Positions 1 through 4,828 of a stretch of 5,584 nucleotides of DNA are shown here, in pieces. The DNA comes from an uncultured Desulfomonile sp. Its GTDB lineage: Bacteria > Desulfobacterota > Desulfomonilia > Desulfomonilales > Desulfomonilaceae. The stretch lies in contig CAINUH010000150.1 of NCBI GenBank assembly GCA_903853735.1, positions 1 through 5,584 of the forward strand, read 5' to 3'. The position numbers and the translations under genes were made by a program. How positions within the stretch are numbered: position 1 is the first letter of the stretch; each line of letters opens with the position of its first letter. The notes below the pieces were generated by a model, which was not told the origin of the DNA, ran no database searches, and saw only the letters and a list, made by a program, of their open reading frames with translations.

Positions 1-356
1 ACTACCACAACCGATTGGGGGCCCATCCCCATAAGTGAGCAAAGATTGAGGGCTTCGACGAGATCGCTATCATGAGCAGACTGTTTTGATCGCAAGCCCT
101 TTGGAAGATCATCTCTTTCCAGGCGATAGATAGTCCCGGGTTTACCGCGACCGAGGACGGCATCAATTACAATGAGTCGATCGGCCTCCTGGAGAGTGGC
201 CATTAACCACAGCCCTTGCGTTCCACCATCGACCAGCCGGACATTTTCTGGAAACGAATACCGGTCGCGTAATTCTTCCAAGACTCGAACCCCTACTCCT
301 TCATCGCGAAGAAGTATGTTTCCCACCCCGAGCACGACAATTCTATCTGAATTCAT
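1..356 (-). CDS. [NiFe]-hydrogenase maturation protease, HyaD/HybD family (C-terminus outside window)
   Basis: Endopeptidases of this family remove the C-terminal tail of the [NiFe]-hydrogenase large subunit once the Ni-Fe centre is loaded, in the cytoplasm. The ATG at 356 gives 118 whole codons before the left edge. Family members are about 150-170 residues, so roughly 40 C-terminal residues are missing. Visible signatures are VLGVGNILLRDEGVGV at residues 8-23, with Glu19 matching the nickel-binding Glu16 of E. coli HybD; VDGGTQGL at 42-49; IDAVLGRGKPGTIYRL at 64-79, with Asp65 matching Asp62; and His95 in SAHDSDL, matching His93. All three metal ligands are therefore present and the enzyme looks intact. 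It starts 35 bp after the dnaJ stop on the same strand. The leader is very A-rich with no clear Shine-Dalgarno, which suggests read-through from dnaJ. No in-frame start codon occurs in the gap. The cognate hydrogenase is not in the window, so its group is unknown. Confidence 0.93.
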   Translation of the reverse strand, partial: MNSDRIVVLGVGNILLRDEGVGVRVLEELRDRYSFPENVRLVDGGTQGLWLMATLQEADRLIVIDAVLGRGKPGTIYRLERDDLPKGLRSKQSAHDSDLVEALNLCSLMGMGPQSVVV

Positions 357-391
357 CTTTTTAATTTTTTTCTTTGATCCGAAGGCCTGCT

Positions 392-1489
392 CTATTTCTC
401 CCTTAAAAAGAAACGCCTTTTTTGGGGAGTGACCTTTGTCCCTTCAAGTTCGGCAAGACGGCGGAGTATGTTTTCCTCTTCCTTACTCAGCCGGGTTGGT
501 GTCTCTATGTAAACGACTACGATAAGGCTTCCTCGTCCGCGACCTCTTATATGAGGGATTCCTTTGTTGGCAATTCGGAAATCCTGACCGGACTGAGTTC
601 CAGTGGGAATGTGGAATTGTTCCGGACCTTCCAGAGTCGGTATTTCTATTTCGCCTCCAAGGGCCGCTTGGCTGTACGTCATAGGGACGTGGACCACCAC
701 ATCGGAGTTCTGACGATGGAAGATTTCGTGTTCCTTGACATGGAGAATCACGTACAGGTCGCCTGGAGGCGCATCCGGATCGCCCGGTTCACCCTCGCCT
801 TGAAGACGAAGTCGGGACCCGGTTTCCACGCCGGCAGGAATTTTGAGGGAGAGTTTCTTGGTTACAAGCACCCTTCCTACACCATGACATTTTTCGCATG
901 GATTAGTAATTACGGTGCCACTGCCTTGACACGTGGGGCATGTTGTACTGATTGAGAAAAAACCTTGGGATCGCGTCACTTGACCCCGTCCCCCACAAGT
1001 GGTGCACGCCGCCGGCCGAGTTCCCTCTTTGGTCCCTATTCCGTAGCACCCATCACACAATTCGTGCTTGGCAATTTCTATCTCAGTTTCTTTACCGAAA
1101 GCAGCATCCAAAAAATCGATGCTCAACTCGTAACCAAGGTCCGCCCCCCTGCGCACTGCGGACCGACGCGAACCCCTTGACCCAAAGCTGAAAAATTCCT
1201 CGAAAATATCTCCAAAAGAAGAAAAAATGTCGTCGAAATTTCGGAATCCTGTAAAACCGGACTGCTGTAATCCTGCATGACCGAATCGGTCGTACAACTG
1301 TCTTTTTTCCGGGTCACTCAGTACTTCGTATGCTTCAGCCGCTTCCTTGAATTTCTCTTCAGCTTGCTTGTCACCCTTGTTACGGTCCGGGTGGTACTGT
1401 AAGGCCAGTTGTCGATATGATTTTTTGAGTTCTTCCGGTGTCGCGGCCTTGTTTACTTCCAAAACCACGTAATAATCTCGTTTCGTCAT
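392..1489 (-). CDS. dnaJ: Chaperone protein DnaJ (class A, Hsp40)
   Basis: This is the co-chaperone that delivers unfolded clients to DnaK and stimulates its ATPase. The 365-residue protein has the complete class A layout. The J domain spans about residues 4-69, with HPD at 33-35. A Gly/Phe-rich linker follows to about 110 and carries two DIF motifs, at 87-89 and 94-96. The zinc region has four CxxCxGxG-type repeats, at C145/C148, C162/C165, C184/C187 and C198/C201. The C-terminal substrate-binding and dimerisation domains run from about 205 to 335. The length is normal. The reading frame extends upstream to a TTG at 1549, but those 20 extra residues precede the canonical DYY start of the J domain. 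I therefore chose the ATG at 1489, which has a weak GGGA seven bases upstream. The Gly of the usual LGV motif is Glu (YYVVLEV, residues 6-12), a tolerated variant. No dnaK, grpE or hrcA is nearby, so this may be a stand-alone or additional copy. Confidence 0.97.
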   Translation of the reverse strand: MTKRDYYVVLEVNKAATPEELKKSYRQLALQYHPDRNKGDKQAEEKFKEAAEAYEVLSDPEKRQLYDRFGHAGLQQSGFTGFRNFDDIFSSFGDIFEEFFSFGSRGSRRSAVRRGADLGYELSIDFLDAAFGKETEIEIAKHELCDGCYGIGTKEGTRPAACTTCGGRGQVTRSQGFFSISTTCPTCQGSGTVITNPCEKCHGVGRVLVTKKLSLKIPAGVETGSRLRLQGEGEPGDPDAPPGDLYVILHVKEHEIFHRQNSDVVVHVPMTYSQAALGGEIEIPTLEGPEQFHIPTGTQSGQDFRIANKGIPHIRGRGRGSLIVVVYIETPTRLSKEEENILRRLAELEGTKVTPQKRRFFLREK

Positions 1490-1527
1490 TATATAATCCC
1501 GATATAAGTCTAAGTACCTCTGGGAGA

Positions 1528-1557
1528 TGACACGTTTTCGCAGTGTCAATTATTATA
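1528..1557 (-). promoter_or_regulatory. Candidate dnaJ promoter -10 box with overlapping operator-like dyad
   Basis: Read on the minus strand, a perfect TATAAT lies at 1557-1552. Three bases later comes a perfect inverted repeat, TGACAC-N9-GTGTCA (1548-1543 and 1533-1528). A transcript from this -10 would start near 1545, inside the dyad, which is a typical position for a repressor site. No good -35 is present at 16-18 bp: the nearest, ATGACA at 1584-1579, is 21 bp upstream of the -10. The dyad shares the N9 spacing of the heat-shock CIRCE element but not its TTAGCACTC arms. The regulator is unknown. The promoter would serve dnaJ and probably the downstream hydrogenase protease. Confidence 0.4.
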
Positions 1558-1580
1558 CTTAATCATCAAACGGATTCTTG

Positions 1581-1811
1581 TCATCCGGTAACCATGGATT
1601 TTTCAACATCCTCCACAGCCTCCATGTTCAATTCCTTGTCGCCACACGCTGAAAGCTCCCCTTCTCTCGTAAGAAGATTGATCAGACAAGCAGTTCGGAA
1701 CTGGCAGTAAACTCTGGGGCTGCGGCAGCACGCACATTCTTCGCACATGTAGTTTGCATCCTTCTGGCAATAGAATGACCCATCTCTATCGGGATGCCGA
1801 TAACATTCCAT
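1581..1811 (-). CDS. Small cysteine-rich probable metal-binding protein (hypothetical)
   Basis: This 76-residue protein has ten Cys and one His near the N-terminus. The first 42 residues hold C3, H6, C15, C23, C26, C28, C29, C36 and C42, in the order CYRHPD, CQKD, CEECACCRSP, YCQFRTAC. A tenth Cys is at 56. The C3-x2-H6 / C15 / C23-x2-C26 spacing resembles B-box or treble-clef zinc fingers, and the C28-C42 cluster could bind a second metal. The acidic tail after about residue 50 has no obvious fold. There is no signal peptide or membrane segment, so it is probably cytosolic. I recall similar small proteins with a YC(K/Q)FRT signature from Desulfobacterota genomes, but the function is not known to me. 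The start is the ATG at 1811, with only a weak GGGT-type Shine-Dalgarno eight bases away. It ends 91 bp before the dnaJ start, on the same strand. Zinc or redox binding is inferred from the Cys spacing alone. Confidence 0.72.
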   Translation of the reverse strand: MECYRHPDRDGSFYCQKDANYMCEECACCRSPRVYCQFRTACLINLLTREGELSACGDKELNMEAVEDVEKSMVTG

Positions 1812-2301
1812 TTTGTACCCAAAAAAGAAATTCCGATGCCGGCGCCTTCGAGTATGCGGCTATTTGATCCAGGAAATTCATTTGGTTTTCACCAGCAGCC
1901 GAAGCTTTACGGCCTCACTGTCCAGACTTGAAATGGTAAACGGGATAATATACCTCGATTTTGGTGGGAGAAAAAGAAAAACGTTTCCAATTGGGGGTAA
2001 GCTTGGCATAAGGTTTGGCAAAGATTGCCTTTTTATGGCACCAGAAAGCCATTTCACCGGATCTGTAAACAGAAACGATTCTTGATAGAGGAGTTTGCGC
2101 CCAGGTTTTCTGTTCTCGGACTGCTCAATAATCGACTTGTTTAGGAGCACCTTGCCTTTTCGTACACAAGAGTATAGTGATGAACAACAAAATAAATGCG
2201 TGTGGAGTTCGGCGACCGGTGATGAATTCGCGTCTATGTCCGTTGCAACAATTGCCTGTCGATCCCGGACTATGGCTGCGGCTTCGGTCTCAACAAAGAC
2301 C
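1812..2301. other. Divergent gap of about 490 bp with no recognised gene
   Basis: This stretch separates the leftward Cys-rich gene from the rightward PHP gene and should hold both promoters. Several unconvincing open frames exist: a TTG-started 90-codon frame on plus (1813-2085), a 141-codon frame on minus (2303-1878), and an N-terminal extension of the PHP frame back to a TTG at 2095. None has a recognisable domain, and they overlap on opposite strands. A 41-codon plus frame at 2180-2305 (starting MNNKINACGV) ends in a 4-base ATGA overlap with the PHP start. I see no tRNA, strong hairpin or terminator. The first ~35 codons of the minus frame, rich in Ala, Val and Asp, look more coding-like than the rest, so a decayed gene is possible. 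Confidence 0.5.
2152..2178 (+). promoter_or_regulatory. Weak sigma-70-like promoter candidate for the PHP gene
   Basis: TTGCCT (2152-2157, four of six consensus bases) and TATAGT (2173-2178, five of six) are separated by 15 bp, which is shorter than the usual 16-18. Transcription would start near 2185 and leave a leader of about 115 nt before the PHP ATG at 2302. This is the best match I could see in the gap upstream of the gene, but such matches arise by chance in AT-rich intergenic DNA. Confidence 0.22.
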
Positions 2302-2907
2302 ATGAGAATAGATCTTCACTGTCATAGCAAGTTTTCCCAGGATAACCACCTTGAACCCGAAGAGTTGATCCGGCGAGCCTTTCAACTCGGCCTGGATGGA
2401 GTCTGCTTCACAGAGCACTATTCACTTCAAGCCTCTTGGCTTGTAGACAGGATCAAGCGTCCCAACGGCTTCCTTATCTTCCGAGGTGTGGAGGTTTCTA
2501 CGGAATCGGGACATCTGCTCGTTTACGGGGTGAAGGACGATTCATGGAATCGCTGGGGCAGAAACAATTATCTGAATCTTATCAAAGTGGTGGATAGCGT
2601 CCATGCCCAAGGAGGAATCTGTGTGCCCGCACACCCTTTTAGAGGATGGGAGTCCTTGGGAGACAAGATTTATTCTATCCAAAGTCTGGATGGCATAGAG
2701 ACTCATAACGGGTCTAACGGCCCGATTCAAAACGAGCGAGCAATGGAGGCGGCTGTGAAACTGTATCTGCCATCCACGGGCGGAAGCGACTGCCACTATC
2801 TCGAGCAGGTTGGTCGCGCCTTCACTGAGTTCGAAAACCCGATCCTTACCGTGGAAGAACTGGTACGCGAAATTAGATCCGGCAACTGTCGTGGAAGATT
2901 GCTCTAA
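2302..2907 (+). CDS. PHP-domain metal-dependent phosphoesterase (TrpH/YciV-like, short form)
   Basis: PHP enzymes hydrolyse phosphoester bonds with two or three metals in a seven-stranded barrel; relatives include histidinol phosphatase, RNase AM (TrpH) and the polymerase PHP domains. The 201-residue protein has the expected ligand motifs in order: LHCHSKFSQD (H6, H8, D14), FTEHYS (E38, H39), GVEVS (E64), VPAHPFRG (H111), the IETHNG strand (131-137) and GGSDCH (D163, H165). The site looks complete. At about 200 residues it is shorter than E. coli RNase AM (about 290) and lacks room for the usual insertion, so it is a bare PHP domain and the substrate cannot be named. I chose the ATG at 2302 because MRIDLHCHS is the standard N-terminus of the family. 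The frame runs back to a TTG at 2095 and two more ATGs (2236, 2272), but that extension has no family features. No convincing Shine-Dalgarno precedes 2302. recO follows about 100 bp downstream on the same strand. Confidence 0.9.
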   Translation: MRIDLHCHSKFSQDNHLEPEELIRRAFQLGLDGVCFTEHYSLQASWLVDRIKRPNGFLIFRGVEVSTESGHLLVYGVKDDSWNRWGRNNYLNLIKVVDSVHAQGGICVPAHPFRGWESLGDKIYSIQSLDGIETHNGSNGPIQNERAMEAAVKLYLPSTGGSDCHYLEQVGRAFTEFENPILTVEELVREIRSGNCRGRLL

Positions 2908-2995
2908 TTGAGTGTGTTGCATCCATTCGGGTTGAGCCTCTTGTTCACAATTGCCGGATCAATCATATAGGCCTAACCGCCACAATCATTTTATT

Positions 2996-3003
2996 GAGAA
3001 GGG
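2996..3003 (+). promoter_or_regulatory. Shine-Dalgarno deciding the recO start
   Basis: GAGAAGGG lies five bases before the TTG at 3009 and contains AGAAGG, a five-of-six match to AGGAGG. It would lie inside the coding region if translation began at the upstream in-frame TTG (2994), for which no ribosome-binding site is seen. It therefore favours 3009 as the start. Confidence 0.6.
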
Positions 3004-3008
3004 CTGAG

Positions 3009-3758
3009 TTGATAAGAGCGATCATCTTAAAGAAGCAGGACCGTGGTGAAGCGGATGAACTAGTGGTGTTCCTGAGCCGCGACTTGGGATGGCTGACTGG
3101 GGTGGCAAAAAATTCCAAGAAAAGCCGGATCCGCTTTGGCGGCCATCTGGAACCGCTCTCAGTGGTTGATCTGGCGCTGAGATTGCGCCAGAAAGACAAC
3201 CTGGTATGGATAGACGAATCTCACGTTGTTTGCGGATTTCTGAACATCAGGGGTGATCTATCCAAGGTTGCTTGGGCCACTTATTTCCTTGAGATTGCAT
3301 CAGTTTTCTTGCCTGAAGGACATCCGGATACCGACCTTTTTGAGTTCCTGATAGAATTTTTGAACAGTATGGACTCATCCCATCTCAACCCAGTGCAATT
3401 GCTTCTTGAGGAGATTCGCTTGCTCGGTTACCTGGGTTACGCTCCACGATTTGACCTGTGTCCCGTGTGTGGCGAACAAGTGGTTTCGGGTTTGGACGCT
3501 GTTTTCTCCGTTAGCTGTGGAGGCGCTTGTCATTATGGCTGTGTGCCGACTTCGGATGACAAGGCTCTCGTTATCTCTCCAAGCACCATGGCTTTGGCTC
3601 GCCGTGGACTAGCCTTGGATCGCGAGGCGTCCAACAGACTCAGACTTAGCAAAAACGGACTTGCAGAATTGCGTCGAGCATTGTCGGCATTCGTCAGGTT
3701 TTTGAGAGGCGCGGAAATAAACTCGCTGATATTCCTCGAAAAGATGTATTCTCGTTGA
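3009..3758 (+). CDS. recO: DNA repair protein RecO
   Basis: RecO works with RecF and RecR to load RecA onto SSB-coated single-stranded DNA during gap repair, and anneals complementary strands. The 249-residue protein has the family layout. The N-terminal OB fold begins IRAIILKKQDRGEADELVVFLS and continues through LGWLTGVAKNSKKS, where basic residues contact DNA. A helical middle follows, with the conserved LLLEEIRLLGYLGYAPRFDLCPVCG stretch split across about residues 132-155. A zinc site is formed by C151, C154, C170 and C178, with C174 as a possible alternative. The length matches the usual 230-270. The proposed start is TTG at 3009 because of the Shine-Dalgarno at 2996-3003. A TTG at 2994 would add five residues. 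No ATG fits the family N-terminus. The gene lies about 100 bp after the PHP gene, and no terminator is seen between them, so they may share a transcript. Confidence 0.93.
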   Translation: MIRAIILKKQDRGEADELVVFLSRDLGWLTGVAKNSKKSRIRFGGHLEPLSVVDLALRLRQKDNLVWIDESHVVCGFLNIRGDLSKVAWATYFLEIASVFLPEGHPDTDLFEFLIEFLNSMDSSHLNPVQLLLEEIRLLGYLGYAPRFDLCPVCGEQVVSGLDAVFSVSCGGACHYGCVPTSDDKALVISPSTMALARRGLALDREASNRLRLSKNGLAELRRALSAFVRFLRGAEINSLIFLEKMYSR

Positions 3759-4057
3759 ATCGGCCGGGCAGGATAAACTCGCGGCCGGGGCGAACCGCGA
3801 AGACCACGATTAAGGTTGGACCGCCATGACCGAGATATTCCTGAAAGTTACCACCGACGGAGCACAAGAAGTAGTACCCCAGCCTGCCCCGCTCCAATTG
3901 CTCAGACCAATCAACCCGGGCCCAAAACGGGACCCGTGACTGTCAGGGGAAATCCTCTCATGAACGAAAACCCTTCATGGATGCCTGAAAATCCTATTAC
4001 AGAATACCCAAGTAGAGTTCTCCATGCAACACAAACTGATTTCTTGAATTCCCCGCG
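3759..4057. other. Convergent intergenic region, no confident gene
   Basis: About 300 bp separates the 3' ends of recO (plus) and the nitroreductase (minus). It holds a GC-rich inverted repeat near recO (3779-3800), an 11-bp palindrome ACGGGACCCGT (3927-3937) and a second dyad CATGAA-N9-TTCATG (3959-3979). A 37-codon plus frame beginning ATG at 3826 (MTEIFLKVTT...) ends at 3939. It has an AAGG ten bases upstream but resembles no family I know. A longer frame beginning at the TTG at 3816 runs antisense into the nitroreductase and is almost certainly a shadow. Confidence 0.5.
3779..3800. terminator. Possible terminator hairpin between convergent genes
   Basis: A perfect 6-bp GC-rich stem, TCGCGG (3779-3784) with CCGCGA (3795-3800), encloses a 10-base loop beginning 20 bp after the recO stop. 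No U-tract follows on the plus strand. On the minus strand the hairpin is followed by GTTTATC, a very weak U-run. It could assist termination in either direction, but it is not a textbook intrinsic terminator. Confidence 0.28.
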
Positions 4058-4711
4058 TCACTCGATCCATCTTACGAATTCTCTCAGTTCTGCCCTCGTT
4101 GAGCGGAATTCGTTCACAGATGCTCCGGGTTCCGGCCACCCCAACGCTATTGACACGACGAGAGTTTTCGATTCAGCTACGTTCAGATGGTCCCTCAATT
4201 CGTCCTGGTAAGATCTGACAAGACCTATCGGGCAGGAAGACAGCCCGAGCCCGGCTGCCGCCAAAACCAGGTAGGCAAGAAAAGAGCCGATGTCGGCCAT
4301 ACGCTCCGGTGGAAACGCTTCATCCATAAACAGCATGGCCACGGCAGGCGCTCCATAAAAATTCAGGCTGCCTTCGTTCACGTATGTTTTGAAATCCGAA
4401 CCCATTCGCTCGATCAATGGGGTCATGCCGATAGCGCAATCTCTTGCCCTCTGAATGAAACGGTCGGGCAATGGTTGGACAGACCCGGGACCGCACGTCA
4501 AATTCCGTTCCCTGTAATATTGCAACAGATGGCGAGAAAGTCTTTTTCTTTCCTCTCCAAGGACGATATGGACTTCCCATGGTTGCATGTTGATGGCGGA
4601 CGGCGCATGTGCCGCATCAGACAAAACGGACTCCAGCAGGTCTCTAGGGATAGGGTCATCGCGAAAAGCCCGTGTACTTCTCCTGGTACGGATTGCTTCA
4701 AGAACATCCAT
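4058..4711 (-). CDS. Nitroreductase-family FMN-dependent oxidoreductase
   Basis: Members of this flavin fold (NfsB/FRase I type) use NAD(P)H to reduce nitroaromatics, quinones, flavins or other electron acceptors, usually as cytoplasmic homodimers. The 217-residue protein shows the FMN phosphate-binding RTRRSTRAF near the N-terminus (residues 8-16). It also has APSAINMQPWEV (36-47), where Ser38, Asn41 and Gln43 line the flavin, and the C-terminal region AAAGLGLSSCPIG (151-163) followed by VSIALGWPEP (186-195). Length and motif order are typical and nothing appears truncated. The ATG at 4711 is preceded by AAGGAGGT with a 4-base spacer, the strongest ribosome-binding site in the window, so the start is secure. 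The gene is divergent from the TPR gene and convergent with recO, and appears to be a single-gene transcript. The natural substrate cannot be read from the sequence. Confidence 0.93.
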   Translation of the reverse strand: MDVLEAIRTRRSTRAFRDDPIPRDLLESVLSDAAHAPSAINMQPWEVHIVLGEERKRLSRHLLQYYRERNLTCGPGSVQPLPDRFIQRARDCAIGMTPLIERMGSDFKTYVNEGSLNFYGAPAVAMLFMDEAFPPERMADIGSFLAYLVLAAAGLGLSSCPIGLVRSYQDELRDHLNVAESKTLVVSIALGWPEPGASVNEFRSTRAELREFVRWIE

Positions 4712-4828
4712 GTCAACCTCCTTGCCCAGACAGTCGGTACTCGCTATATATCGGTAAGCATTCTCTGCATAATACGGCGGCCTTCGTCTATACTATTATA
4801 CGATCACAGCAACGGTTTGGGGGCAACA
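4712..4828. promoter_or_regulatory. Divergent promoter region, nitroreductase / TPR gene
   Basis: The 117 bp between the two divergent start codons must hold both promoters unless one gene is read from elsewhere. AT-rich -10-like boxes are visible: TATACT (4789-4794) and TATTAT (4794-4799) for the rightward TPR gene, and TATATA or TATTAT for the leftward gene. None has a convincing -35 at 16-18 bp, so no promoter is placed. I saw no long operator palindrome. Confidence 0.4.
4716..4723 (-). promoter_or_regulatory. Strong Shine-Dalgarno of the nitroreductase
   Basis: On the minus strand AAGGAGGT (4723-4716) stands four bases before the ATG at 4711. It is a near-perfect complement of the 16S rRNA 3' end and fixes the start. 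It suggests a high translation rate compared with the other genes here, whose sites are weak. Confidence 0.85.

Noticed and set aside
422..955. 177-codon plus-strand open frame
   Set aside because: It lies wholly antisense to dnaJ, whose domains are unmistakable, and its translation matches no family I recognise.
952..1317. Short open frames on both strands inside dnaJ
   Set aside because: They are shadows of the J-domain and zinc-domain coding sequence.
1528..1548. CIRCE (HrcA) heat-shock element upstream of dnaJ
   Set aside because: Only the N9 spacing agrees; the arms TGACAC/GTGTCA do not match TTAGCACTC/GAGTGCTAA.
1490..1549. TTG start at 1549 extending DnaJ by 20 residues
   Set aside because: The extension precedes the canonical J-domain start, overlaps the TATAAT/dyad region and has no support. 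The ATG at 1489 gives a normal DnaJ.
1544..1549. TTGACA on the minus strand as a -35 box for dnaJ
   Set aside because: No -10-like hexamer occurs 16-18 bp downstream; the match is explained by the dyad arm.
2095..2301. 69-residue N-terminal extension of the PHP protein
   Set aside because: It starts at TTG and has no family feature. MRIDLHCHS at 2302 is the standard N-terminus.
1878..2303. 141-codon minus-strand gene opposite the PHP start
   Set aside because: There is no domain or ribosome-binding site, and the composition becomes irregular after about 35 codons. It is kept only as a question about the gap.
3694..3897. 67-codon minus-strand frame over the end of recO
   Set aside because: It overlaps the recO coding region antisense and resembles no family.
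3816..4211. 131-codon plus-strand frame after recO
   Set aside because: Its second half is antisense to the nitroreductase and the first half has no recognisable features.
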